Made by a program: the position numbers and the translations under genes. DNA of 64,000 bases, from NCBI RefSeq assembly GCF_029968035.1, contig NZ_JASCIQ010000005.1:186001-250000 (forward strand), read 5' to 3'. This DNA is from Streptomyces cavernicola. Its GTDB lineage: Bacteria > Actinomycetota > Actinomycetes > Streptomycetales > Streptomycetaceae. Shown here in pieces: positions 7,193-15,461 of this stretch; position 1 is the first letter of the stretch; each line of letters begins with the position of its first letter. The notes under the pieces are model-generated. The model ran no database searches. It was not told the origin of the DNA and worked only from the letters and a program-made list of their open reading frames with translations.

Positions 7193-8770
7193 ATGGCACT
7201 GAAGAGAACCGCACGGCGAAGATTCGCAGGCACCACCGGCCTGGCCGTCGCGGCCCTCGCGCTCGGCGTCGTCGCCGCACCCCAGGCGGGAGCGGACGAC
7301 GCCCGAGTGGGCACCGTAGAGAACGCCGGTGCGCCCGGCGCGATCGCCGACAGCTACATCGTCACGCTCAAGAAGAGCGCCGCGAAGTCGAGTTCGGCCA
7401 AGGGCAGGAGCGTGGCGAAGGAGTACGGCGCGAAGATCGAGCGCACCTTCACCGCCGCGCTCAACGGCTACGAGGTCGAGGCGAGCAAGGCGGAGGCGGA
7501 GCGGCTCGCGGCCGACCCGGCGGTGGCGTCGGTGGCCCAGAACCGGACGTTCACGATCGACGCCACCCAGACCAACCCGCCGTCCTGGGGCCTGGACCGC
7601 ATCGACCAGAAGTCCCTTCCCCTGAACCAGAGTTACACCTACCCCGATTCGGCCGGGCAGGGCGTGACGGCGTACATCATCGACACCGGTGTCCGCATCA
7701 GCCACACCGACTTCGGCGGCCGCGCCTCGTACGGCTTCGACGCCGTCGACAACGACAACACCGCGCAGGACGGCAACGGCCACGGCACGCATGTGGCGGG
7801 CACCGTCGCCGGCACCGCGCACGGTGTGGCCAAGAAGGCGAAGATCGTCGGCGTGCGCGTCCTCGACGACCAGGGCTCGGGCACGACCGCGGGTGTCGTC
7901 GCGGGCATCGACTGGGTGACGAGGAACGCGGTCAAGCCGGCCGTGGCCAATATGAGCCTCGGCGGCGGGGCGGACGCCACGCTGGACACGGCGGTCCGCA
8001 ACTCCATCGCGTCCGGGGTGACTTACTCGCTCGCGGCGGGCAACGAGTCCACCGACGCCTCGACCCGCTCCCCGGCACGTGTCGCGGAGGGCATCACGGT
8101 CGGCGCGACCACCAGCAGCGACGCCAAGGCCAGCTACTCGAACTACGGCAGCGTCCTCGACATCTTCGCCCCCGGCTCGTCCATCACGTCGACCTGGAAC
8201 ACCGGGGACAGCGCCACCAACACGATCTCCGGTACGTCGATGGCGGCCCCGCACGTGGCCGGCGCGGCGGCGCTCTACCTCGCCGACCACACCTCCTCCA
8301 CCCCGGCGCAGGTGCGGGACGCGCTGGTCGCGGCTTCCAGCACGGGCGTCGTCACGAGCCCCGGCACGGGTTCGCCGAACCGCCTCCTGAACGTCGGCTC
8401 GGGCGACACCACGCCGCCGCCGACCGGCCCGAGGTTCGAGAACACCACGGACTACCCGATCAACGACAACGCGACCGTCGACTCGCCGCTCTCGGTCACC
8501 GGCGTCGCGGGCAACGCCCCGGCGGCTCTGCAGGTCTCGGTGAACATCACCCACACGTACATCGGTGACCTGCGCGTTCAGTTGGTCGCCCCGGACGGCT
8601 CCGCGTACACGTTGAAGGACTACGGCACGGGCGGCAGCGCGGACAACATCAACACCACGTACACGGTGGACGCCTCGGCGGAGACGGCCGGCGGCACGTG
8701 GAAGCTGCGCGTCAGCGACAACGCGAGCTTCGACACCGGAAAGATCGACTCCTGGGCGCTGCAGTTCTGA
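7193..8770 (+). CDS. Secreted S8 subtilisin-like protease with C-terminal P domain
   Basis: This is a 525-residue preproprotein. I chose ATG 7193 because a GAGGAGGA ribosome-binding site precedes it and a signal peptide follows directly ([10 protein letters not shown] then a hydrophobic run to about AGA at 34). Residues about 54-122 are an I9-type inhibitor propeptide ([12 protein letters not shown]). The S8 catalytic domain has Asp164 ([13 protein letters not shown]), His197 (NGHGTHVAG), the oxyanion Asn in AAGNES and Ser349 ([12 protein letters not shown]). Residues about 415-525 form a proprotein-convertase-type P domain (FENTTDYPI to SWALQF), absent from the neighbouring paralogue. It probably degrades extracellular protein. 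Long stretches are identical to the next gene, which suggests recent duplication or gene conversion. Confidence 0.95.
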   Translation: MALKRTARRRFAGTTGLAVAALALGVVAAPQAGADDARVGTVENAGAPGAIADSYIVTLKKSAAKSSSAKGRSVAKEYGAKIERTFTAALNGYEVEASKAEAERLAADPAVASVAQNRTFTIDATQTNPPSWGLDRIDQKSLPLNQSYTYPDSAGQGVTAYIIDTGVRISHTDFGGRASYGFDAVDNDNTAQDGNGHGTHVAGTVAGTAHGVAKKAKIVGVRVLDDQGSGTTAGVVAGIDWVTRNAVKPAVANMSLGGGADATLDTAVRNSIASGVTYSLAAGNESTDASTRSPARVAEGITVGATTSSDAKASYSNYGSVLDIFAPGSSITSTWNTGDSATNTISGTSMAAPHVAGAAALYLADHTSSTPAQVRDALVAASSTGVVTSPGTGSPNRLLNVGSGDTTPPPTGPRFENTTDYPINDNATVDSPLSVTGVAGNAPAALQVSVNITHTYIGDLRVQLVAPDGSAYTLKDYGTGGSADNINTTYTVDASAETAGGTWKLRVSDNASFDTGKIDSWALQF

Positions 8771-8775
8771 CGCCC

Positions 8776-8920
8776 AAGAGCTCGACGTCCAAGAGCTCGA
8801 CGTCCAAGAGCTCGACGTCCAAGAGCTCGACGTCCAAGAGCTCGACGTCCAAGAGCTCGACGTCCAAGAGCTCGACGTCCAAGAGCTCGGCGTCCAAGAG
8901 CTCGGCGTCCAAGAGCTCAA
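8776..8920. repeat. 15-bp tandem repeat directly after a protease stop codon
   Basis: Nine full units of AAGAGCTCGACGTCC and one partial unit start 5 bases after the TGA of the first subtilisin. The first seven full units are identical; the last two carry A to G (CGGCGTCC). The unit contains GAGCTC and GACGTC palindromes and has no stop in any frame, so it is open on both strands. There are no spacers, so it is not a CRISPR array. Confidence 0.95.
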
Positions 8921-9043
8921 CTCTCTGAAGTGGCCCCGGATCACGGCCGGTCGGCGGTGGTCCGGGGCAGCTCTGTGCGGGGATGACGACGCGTCATGTG
9001 TGATGCATGGCAGCTGTGTTACGTCTGTGCACAGCCCTTGTCG

Positions 9044-9078
9044 GGATTCCTCTGCATCCGTCAACCTTTCAACGACGG
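9044..9078 (+). promoter_or_regulatory. Promoter-proximal element shared by the two subtilisin genes, copy 2
   Basis: GGATTCCTCTGCATCCGTCA and the following bases to CGACGG align with 6981-7013 upstream of the first subtilisin. The same leader also shares ATCCACGAGGAGGACCCCTC just before both start codons. Confidence 0.45.
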
Positions 9079-9162
9079 GAGCTGCATCCCCCCGAAATTG
9101 ACATGCTCCCGTCGTGCGATTCCCCCCCCATCGGTGCACCATCCACGAGGAGGACCCCTCAG

Positions 9163-10383
9163 ATGGCAGTCGTGCAGCAGCGCACGCGAAAGTACGCAGG
9201 GATCGGCACGACCGTGGCGGCGACGCTCGCCCTCGGACTCGCCTCCGCACTCCCCGCGGACGCGGCCACGGAGCAGGAGCCCAGACGCGGCGCGATAGAC
9301 AACGCCGGTGCGCCCGGCGCGATCGTCGACAGCTACATCGTCACGCTCAAGAAGAGCGCCGCGAAGTCGAGTTCGGCCGAGGGCAAGGGCCTGGCGAAGC
9401 AGTACGGGGCGAAGATCGAGCGCACCTACACCGCCGCGCTCAACGGCTACGCGATCGAGGCGACCGAGGCCGAGGCGGAGCGGCTCGCGGCCGACCCGGC
9501 GGTGGCGTCGGTGGCCCAGAACCGGACGTTCACGATCGACGCCACCCAGACCAACCCGCCGTCCTGGGGCCTGGACCGCATCGACCAGAAGTCCCTTCCC
9601 CTGAACCAGAGTTACACCTACCCCGACTCCGCGGGCGAGGGTGTGACGGCGTACATCATCGACACGGGCGTCCGCATCAGCCACACCGACTTCGGCGGCC
9701 GTGCCTCGTACGGCTTCGACGCCGTCGACAACGACAACACCGCGCAGGACGGCAACGGACACGGCACGCATGTGGCGGGCACGGTCGGCGGTACGACGTA
9801 CGGCGTCGCCAAGAAGGCGAAGATCGTCGGCGTGCGGGTCCTGAACAACCGGGGCTCGGGCACGACCGCGGGTGTCGTCGCGGGCATCGACTGGGTGACG
9901 AAGAACGCGGTCAAGCCGGCCGTGGCCAATATGAGCCTCGGCGGCGGGGCGGACGCCACGCTGGACACGGCGGTCCGCAACTCCATCGCCTCGGGCGTCA
10001 CTTACTCCCTCGCTGCGGGCAACGAGTCCACCGACGCCTCGACCCGTTCGCCCGCGCGCGTGGCGGAGGGCATCACGGTCGGTGCGACCACCAGCAGCGA
10101 CGCCAAGGCCAGCTACTCGAACTACGGCAGCGTCCTCGACGTCTTCGCCCCCGGCTCGTCCATCACGTCGGCCTGGAAGAACACCGACACCTCGACGAAC
10201 ACGATCTCCGGTACGTCGATGGCGGCCCCGCATGTGGCGGGTGCGGCGGCGGTGTATCTCGCGGGCAACAAGTCGGCGAGTCCGGCGCAGGTGCGGGATG
10301 CGTTGGTCGCGGCGGGCAGCAGTGGTGTGGTCACGAGCCCCGGCTCGGGCTCCCCGAACCTCCTCCTGAACGTCACCGGGTGA
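9163..10383 (+). CDS. Secreted S8 subtilisin-like protease, paralogue without P domain
   Basis: This is a 406-residue preproprotein with a signal peptide to about residue 35 (a hydrophobic run ending PADAA), an I9 propeptide (about 57-125) and an S8 domain with Asp167, His200 and Ser352. It ends shortly after the catalytic domain (LLLNVTG), so it lacks the P domain of its upstream paralogue. Bases 9472-9626 are identical to 7493-7647 (155 bp), while the signal peptides differ, which is the pattern expected from gene conversion after tandem duplication. Start and ribosome-binding site match those of the first copy. A rho-independent-type hairpin follows the stop. The substrate is unknown but probably bulk extracellular protein. 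Confidence 0.95.
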   Translation: MAVVQQRTRKYAGIGTTVAATLALGLASALPADAATEQEPRRGAIDNAGAPGAIVDSYIVTLKKSAAKSSSAEGKGLAKQYGAKIERTYTAALNGYAIEATEAEAERLAADPAVASVAQNRTFTIDATQTNPPSWGLDRIDQKSLPLNQSYTYPDSAGEGVTAYIIDTGVRISHTDFGGRASYGFDAVDNDNTAQDGNGHGTHVAGTVGGTTYGVAKKAKIVGVRVLNNRGSGTTAGVVAGIDWVTKNAVKPAVANMSLGGGADATLDTAVRNSIASGVTYSLAAGNESTDASTRSPARVAEGITVGATTSSDAKASYSNYGSVLDVFAPGSSITSAWKNTDTSTNTISGTSMAAPHVAGAAAVYLAGNKSASPAQVRDALVAAGSSGVVTSPGSGSPNLLLNVTG

Positions 10384-10396
10384 CCCGGTAACCCTC

Positions 10397-10431
10397 CGCC
10401 CCCTCGCCCAGCCAGGGCGGGGGGCGTTTTT
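10397..10431 (+). terminator. Rho-independent terminator after the second subtilisin
   Basis: A 12-bp GC stem (CGCCCCCTCGCCC with GGGCGGGGGGCG) around a short loop is followed by five T residues, 14 bases after the stop codon. Confidence 0.85.
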
Positions 10432-11024
10432 CCCCACCCCGCCCCTTCCCGAAAGTCCTCAGCGGACAGCTCCGGGGGCTGCGCCCCCGGCCCCCGCTCG
10501 GGGCTCCGCCCCGCACCCCTACCCCGGGCTGCCGCCCCCCGCCCCCACCACGGGGCTCCGCCCCGGACCCCATCCAGGGGGCCAGCCCCCGGACCCCCTC
10601 CCCCAAGCTCTCGGCTTCGCTCGAGCAGGGGGGACCCCCATCTCAAACCCCGGAGGGGCTGAATTTGCCCCCTGCCCTCAGACGCCCGGGGGGAGTCGGG
10701 ACTGGATCGTTGCGGGCTGGGGGCAGGATTTTGCAGACTCAGGCTGGATTGGACTCCCTGCCCCCTCAGATCCCAGTGGGGCTGAATCATGCGGACTCAG
10801 ACTGGACTTAGCCCGGCCAGGGCTGACGCTGAGGCGGTCCCCAACAGGGGCGCGGGGAACGGCGCGACCAGCCACGATCAAACGGGCAGCCGAAAAACAA
10901 CCGCGGGGCCGGGGCGAAGCCCCGGCTTTCAGGGGCGCGGGGAACTGCGCGATCAGCCACGACGGCGCGGGTAGTCGCACGACAGCCGACGGCAGTCTTT
11001 CGGGAAGGGGCGGGGTGGGGAAAA
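10428..11024. repeat. Intergenic repeat island with 28-bp perfect inverted ends
   Basis: Bases 10428-10455 and 10997-11024 are perfect 28-bp inverted copies (TTTTCCCCACCCCGCCCC... on the left). Between them are GGGGCTCCGCCCC-type stems, a GGGGCTGAATTTGCC-like module and two copies of the GGGGCGCGGGGAACNGCGCGA-type module (about 10849 and 10934). The same modules and ends recur at 28.6-29.2 and 39.1-39.7 kb. No gene is seen in this 650-bp gap. Confidence 0.85.
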
Positions 11025-11037
11025 CCGCGCCGGAGGC

Positions 11038-13959
11038 CTACTCGCCCGCACCCGGCAACGCCCCCCGCAACAGCTCCGCCAGATGCCGAGCCTTCCGGTC
11101 GGACAGCTGCTGAATCTGCGTCCGGCAGCTGAACCCGTCCGCCAGGACGACCGTCGATTCGGGCGCCGCCCGCAGCGCGGGCAACAGCGCCTGCTCGCCC
11201 ACCTGCACCGACACCTCGTAATGCCCCCGCTCGAAGCCGAAGTTGCCCGCGAGCCCGCAGCAGCCCGAGTCGAGGCGGCCGCTGTCGACGCCGAGGCGTG
11301 CGAGGACGCGGTCGTCGGCCGCGCTGCCGAGTGTCGCGTGCTGGTGGCAGTGGGTCTGGGTGAGGGCCGTGGCGCCCAGGCGGTCGAACGCCGCGTCCGG
11401 GGCGTGCCGGTCGAGGAGTTCGGCGAACGTCAGGGTCTGCTCGGCGGCCCGCCGCGCCCGGTCGTCCCCGGCGAGGAGCTCCGTACCGTCGCTGCGGAAC
11501 AGGGACGTGCAGCTCGGCTCCAGGCCGACCAGGGGGATGCCGCGCCGCAGGTACGGGTCGACGGAGGACAGTGTGCGGTCCAACACGCGCCGGGCCGTGT
11601 CGAGTTGGCCGGTCGTCAGCCACGTCAGGCCGCAGCACAGGCCGTCCGGTGGCAGCAGCACCTCGAAGCCCGCGGCCTCCAGAACCTCCACCGCGGCCCG
11701 CCCGACCTCGGGTGTGAAGTACTCCGTGAACGTGTCCGGCCAGAGGAGGACCTGCTGACGGTCACCCTCAGACGGCGTACGCCCTTCGAACCAGCGGCGG
11801 AACCGCTGCGGCGCGAACGGCGGCACCGCGCGCTGCGGCGCGATCCCGCCCGCCCGCTTGAGCAGCGCCGCCGCGAACGGGTTCTGCGTCACGGCGTTCG
11901 CCAGGCGCGGGGCCCGCCCGGCGAGCCGCGCCCACACCGGGAGCCGGCCCAGGGTGTAGTGCGTGACGGGGCGCAGCCGGCCGCGGTAGTGCTGGTGCAG
12001 GAACTCCGACTTGTACGTGGCCATGTCGACGCCGACCGGGCAGTCGCTCTTGCAGCCCTTGCAGGACAGGCACAGGTCGAGGGACTCGCGGGCCTCCTTC
12101 GAGCGCCAGCCGGCCGTGACGACCTCGCCCTGGATCATCTCGTAGAGGACGCGGGCGCGGCCGCGCGTGGAGTCCTTCTCGTCGCGGGTCGCGCGGTAAC
12201 TCGGGCACATCACGCCGCCGGTGGACGTACGGCACTTGGCGATGCCGACGCAGCGGCGCAGCGCCCGGCTCAGGTCGCCGTCGTCCTCCGCGAGGGCGAG
12301 GGTCGTCGTGAGCGGGAGCTGCGGCCGGTGTCCGGGGCGGATGCGGAGTCGTTCGTCGGCGGGGCGGGGGTGGACGAGGATGCCGGGGTTGAGCCGGTTC
12401 TCCGGGTCCCACACGTCCTTGAAGTGGGCGAACGCGGTCATCGCCTCGGGGCTGTAGACCAGGGGCAGGAACTCGGCGCGGGCCTGCCCGTCCCCGTGCT
12501 CCCCGGACAGGGTGCCGCCGTGACTCCCCACCAGACGCGCCGCGTCCGTCATGAACTGCCGGAAGATCCGCACCCCTTCAGGCGTCTCGTGGTCGAAGTC
12601 GATCCTGATGTGCACGCAGCCCTCGCCGAAGTGCCCGTACGGCGTGCCCTGCAGTCCGTGCCGGTCGAGCAGCGCCTGCAGGTCCCGCAGATAGTCGCCG
12701 AGGTGCTCGACGGGTACGGCGGAGTCCTCCCAGCCGGGCCAGGCCTCCGAGCCGTCGGGGGCGCGGGTGGCGAGGCCCGAGCTGTCCTCGCGGATCCGCC
12801 AGAGCGCGGCCTGCTCGGCGGGGTCGGCGACGAGGCGGACGGCGAGCGCGCCGGTGTCGCGGCGCAGCGCGGCCGCCAACTCCCGGTCGCCGTGGGGGTC
12901 TTCGGCGGCGTCCGCGTAGCCGAACTCGCAGAGCAGCCAGCCGCGGCCCTCCGGCAGGAGCTTCTCCGGCTCGGCGTCGGGGACGTTGCGGCGCAGCGCC
13001 GCCACCTGGTCGCCGCCGAGGCCCTCGCAGGCGATCGGCCGGTGCTCCAGGACGTGCCGGGCCGCGTCGCCCGCCGCGGGCAGGTCGGCGAAGCCGAGGG
13101 CGACGAGGGTGCGCCGGGCGGGCAGCGGGACGAGCCGGACGGTGGCGGCGAGGACGACGGCGCAGGTGCCCTCGGTGCCGACGAGGACGGCGGCCGGGTC
13201 GAAGCCGCGCTCGGGCAGCAGATGCTCCAGGCTGTAGCCGGAGACCTGGCGCGAGAAGCGGCCGAACTCGGTGCGGAGCAGGGCGAGATGGGCGTCCCGC
13301 AGGTCCCGCAGGCGGGCGTGGATCTCGCCGCGCCGGCCGCCCGCCTCGATGACCTGGAGCAGTTCTTCCTCGCTGAGCTTGCGCAGCGTCATGCGGTGCC
13401 CGTCGTACGTGACGACGTCGAGCTCCACGACGTTGTCGGCGGTGCGGCCCCAGGCCACCGAGTGGGTGCCGCAGGCGTTGTTGCCGATCATGCCGCCGAT
13501 GGTGCAGCGGGCGTGCGTCGACGGGTCGGGCCCGAACCGCAGGCCGTACGGGCGGAGCGTCTTCTGCAGGTCGTCGAGGACCACGCCGGGTTCCACGCGC
13601 GCGGTGCGGGCCTCGGGGTCGACGTCGAGGACCGCGCCGAGGTGGCGCGAGGTGTCGACGACGACCCCGTCCCCGACCGCCTGCCCGGCGATCGAGGTGC
13701 CCGCGCCGCGCAGCGTGACGGCCACGCCGTACCGGTGGCAGACCGCGAGGGTTCCGACCAGCTCGCCGGTGGAGCCGGGCAGCACCACGGCGGCCGGGAC
13801 CTGCCGGTACGTGGAGGCGTCCTGGGCGTACTCGGCGCGGCGGCGGGCGCCGAAGGACACCTCGCCGCTCACGACGACGGCCCGCAGGTCCCGTTGGAGC
13901 CGTGCCAGGGTCCGCCGCGCCTGGGTGGAGTCGGTGCGGGGCTCGGCAGGGGTGGACAT
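11038..13959 (-). CDS. Fused FAD/Fe-S 2-hydroxyacid dehydrogenase (GlcD-GlcF/YdiJ-like)
   Basis: This 973-residue protein joins a GlcD-type flavoprotein and a GlcF-type iron-sulfur subunit. Residues about 55-280 are a PCMH-type FAD domain (LRGAGTSIAGQAVGDGVVVDTSR; GMIGNNACGTHS), followed by the FAD-oxidase C domain (HFGEGCVHIRIDFD). Residues about 580-690 hold 4Fe-4S ligands (CLSCKGCKSDCPVG and VGIAKCRTSTGGVMCPSY). The C-terminal third has CCG-type motifs (DGLCCGLTW, DSGCCGLAGNFG). Such fusions oxidise D-lactate, D-2-hydroxyglutarate or similar acids and pass electrons to the respiratory chain. It lies 54 bases downstream of the GabT-like gene on the same strand and probably shares its operon and regulation. 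Confidence 0.9.
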   Translation of the reverse strand: MSTPAEPRTDSTQARRTLARLQRDLRAVVVSGEVSFGARRRAEYAQDASTYRQVPAAVVLPGSTGELVGTLAVCHRYGVAVTLRGAGTSIAGQAVGDGVVVDTSRHLGAVLDVDPEARTARVEPGVVLDDLQKTLRPYGLRFGPDPSTHARCTIGGMIGNNACGTHSVAWGRTADNVVELDVVTYDGHRMTLRKLSEEELLQVIEAGGRRGEIHARLRDLRDAHLALLRTEFGRFSRQVSGYSLEHLLPERGFDPAAVLVGTEGTCAVVLAATVRLVPLPARRTLVALGFADLPAAGDAARHVLEHRPIACEGLGGDQVAALRRNVPDAEPEKLLPEGRGWLLCEFGYADAAEDPHGDRELAAALRRDTGALAVRLVADPAEQAALWRIREDSSGLATRAPDGSEAWPGWEDSAVPVEHLGDYLRDLQALLDRHGLQGTPYGHFGEGCVHIRIDFDHETPEGVRIFRQFMTDAARLVGSHGGTLSGEHGDGQARAEFLPLVYSPEAMTAFAHFKDVWDPENRLNPGILVHPRPADERLRIRPGHRPQLPLTTTLALAEDDGDLSRALRRCVGIAKCRTSTGGVMCPSYRATRDEKDSTRGRARVLYEMIQGEVVTAGWRSKEARESLDLCLSCKGCKSDCPVGVDMATYKSEFLHQHYRGRLRPVTHYTLGRLPVWARLAGRAPRLANAVTQNPFAAALLKRAGGIAPQRAVPPFAPQRFRRWFEGRTPSEGDRQQVLLWPDTFTEYFTPEVGRAAVEVLEAAGFEVLLPPDGLCCGLTWLTTGQLDTARRVLDRTLSSVDPYLRRGIPLVGLEPSCTSLFRSDGTELLAGDDRARRAAEQTLTFAELLDRHAPDAAFDRLGATALTQTHCHQHATLGSAADDRVLARLGVDSGRLDSGCCGLAGNFGFERGHYEVSVQVGEQALLPALRAAPESTVVLADGFSCRTQIQQLSDRKARHLAELLRGALPGAGE

Positions 13960-14013
13960 GCGGGCTCAACTCCCGGGTTCGTAGGGTGACTTGCGGTTAT
14001 TGCGCTCCGGGGT

Positions 14014-15288
14014 TCAGCTGCCCAGGACCGCGTCCACGGACTCCTCCCACAGCCTGAGCCCCTCCGCCACCTCGGCCTCGCTCACCACGAGCGGCGGGAT
14101 CATCCGTACCACCTGGCCCTGCGTGCCGCAGGTGAGCAGGAGCAGGCCGCGCTCCCCGGCGGCGGCGTGCACCTTCGCCGCGGTCGCGCCGTCCGGCTCG
14201 CCGTCCGCGCCGGTGAACTCCGTGCCCGCCATCAGGCCGAGCCCGCGCACGTCACCGATGCCCGCGCGGCCTGCGCCCGCGGCGTGCTTTGCGGCGACCT
14301 CGCGCAGGCCGGTGAAGAGCTGGCCGCCGCGCGTGGCCGCGTTCTCGACGAGCTTCTCGTCCTGGATCACGTCGAGGGTGGCGATGGCGGCGGCGCAGGC
14401 GACCGCGTTGCCGCCGTACGTGCCGCCCTGCGAACCCGGCCAGGCCTTCGCCATCAGCGCCTCCGGGGCGGCGATCGCGGACAGTGGGAAGCCGCTGGCC
14501 AGGCCCTTCGCGGTGACGACGATGTCGGGCCTGCCGCCGAAGTGGTCGTGGCCCCAGAACTTGCCGGTGCGCCCGAAGCCGGTCTGCACCTCGTCCAGGA
14601 TGAGCAGGATGCCGTGCCGGTCGGCGCGCTCCCGCAGCCCCTGCAGGAAGGCCGTGTTCGCCGGTACGTACCCGCCCTCGCCGAGGACCGGCTCGACGAT
14701 GAACGCGGCCGTGTCGGCGGGCGCGGTCACGGTGGCGAGGAGCTGGTCGAGCTCGCGCAGCGCGAAGCGGGTCGCGGTCTCCTCGTCCCAGCCGTAGTGG
14801 AAGGCGTTCGGGAACGGGGCGAGGGCCACGCCGGGCATCAGCGGCCCGTACCCGGAGCGGAACTTGGTGGCCGAGGTCGTCATCGACGCGGCGGCCATCG
14901 TGCGCCCGTGGAAGCCGCCCTGGAACGCCACGATGTTGGGCCGCCCGGTGGCCTGCTTGGCCAGGCGCATCGCCGCCTCGACGGCCTCGGAGCCGGAGTT
15001 GACGTAGAACAGCGAGTCGATCCCGGCGGGCAGGACCTCGCCGAGGCGCTCGGTCAAGGTCAGGAGCGGCTGGTGCATGACCGTCGTGTACTGGCCGTGC
15101 ACCAGCTTGCCGACCTGCTCCTGCGCGGCGGCGACCACGCGCGGGTGGCAGTGCCCGGTGCTGGTCACGCCGATGCCGGCGGTGAAGTCCAGGTGGGCGC
15201 GCCCGGATTCGTCGTAGAGGTGGACGCCCTCGCCGCGTACGGCCAGGACCTGCGTTGCCTGCTTGAGGACGGGGGACAGTGCGCTCAT
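14014..15288 (-). CDS. gabT: 4-aminobutyrate aminotransferase-like class III aminotransferase
   Basis: This is a 424-residue class III PLP aminotransferase. The start was placed at ATG 15288 because GAGGAGA lies six bases upstream; a start 27 bases further up lacks this. The PLP lysine is Lys261 in VVTAKGLASGFPLS, with LILDEVQTGFGRTG before it and NSGSEAVEAA near 97-106. Overall it fits the GabT/acetylornithine group, moving the amino group of GABA or another omega-amine to 2-oxoglutarate. A probable succinate-semialdehyde dehydrogenase gene is divergent across a 173-bp region that carries a TTGT-CA-ACAA operator, supporting GABA conversion to succinate. Substrate specificity is inferred from context. 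Confidence 0.8.
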   Translation of the reverse strand: MSALSPVLKQATQVLAVRGEGVHLYDESGRAHLDFTAGIGVTSTGHCHPRVVAAAQEQVGKLVHGQYTTVMHQPLLTLTERLGEVLPAGIDSLFYVNSGSEAVEAAMRLAKQATGRPNIVAFQGGFHGRTMAAASMTTSATKFRSGYGPLMPGVALAPFPNAFHYGWDEETATRFALRELDQLLATVTAPADTAAFIVEPVLGEGGYVPANTAFLQGLRERADRHGILLILDEVQTGFGRTGKFWGHDHFGGRPDIVVTAKGLASGFPLSAIAAPEALMAKAWPGSQGGTYGGNAVACAAAIATLDVIQDEKLVENAATRGGQLFTGLREVAAKHAAGAGRAGIGDVRGLGLMAGTEFTGADGEPDGATAAKVHAAAGERGLLLLTCGTQGQVVRMIPPLVVSEAEVAEGLRLWEESVDAVLGS

Positions 15289-15384
15289 GGACGTCTCCTC
15301 GGACGCGGACGGCACGGTTCTCGGTCACCCGGGGATCCAGGGCTCCGGGGCCCCGGGGCGTTCTCAGGACTGTCGATTCATCGT

Positions 15385-15401
15385 AGGATTGTCAACAACC
15401 T
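15385..15401. promoter_or_regulatory. Candidate GntR/FCD operator between gabT-like and SSADH-like genes
   Basis: AGGATTGTCAACAACCT contains the core TTGT-CA-ACAA, identical in its ten core bases to the long palindrome at 20091-20110. FCD-subfamily GntR proteins often bind TTGT-N2-ACAA-like sites, and one is encoded at 21076. A tandem GCATGC pair lies just to the right (15406-15419). Confidence 0.6.
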
Positions 15402-15461
15402 GCACGCATGCAAGCATGCCATTTCCAACGCTGTCCATAGGCGAGTTGAGCGGGAGTACGC

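Noticed and set aside
8776-8920. CRISPR-like array
   Set aside because: Units are contiguous 15-mers without spacers and no cas genes are nearby.
8698-8928. Small Lys-Ser-Ser-Thr repeat protein read through the 15-bp array
   Set aside because: The frame starts inside the protease gene in another frame and has no ribosome-binding site or plausible fold.
10441-10980. Short proline- or glycine-rich proteins in the repeat islands
   Set aside because: The open frames follow the repeated GC-rich modules and recur in several frames and islands, so they are repeat artefacts.
11083-13989. A 968-codon open frame antisense to the FAD/Fe-S dehydrogenase
   Set aside because: It mirrors a well-recognised gene on the other strand and has no domain pattern of its own; long antisense frames are expected at this base composition.
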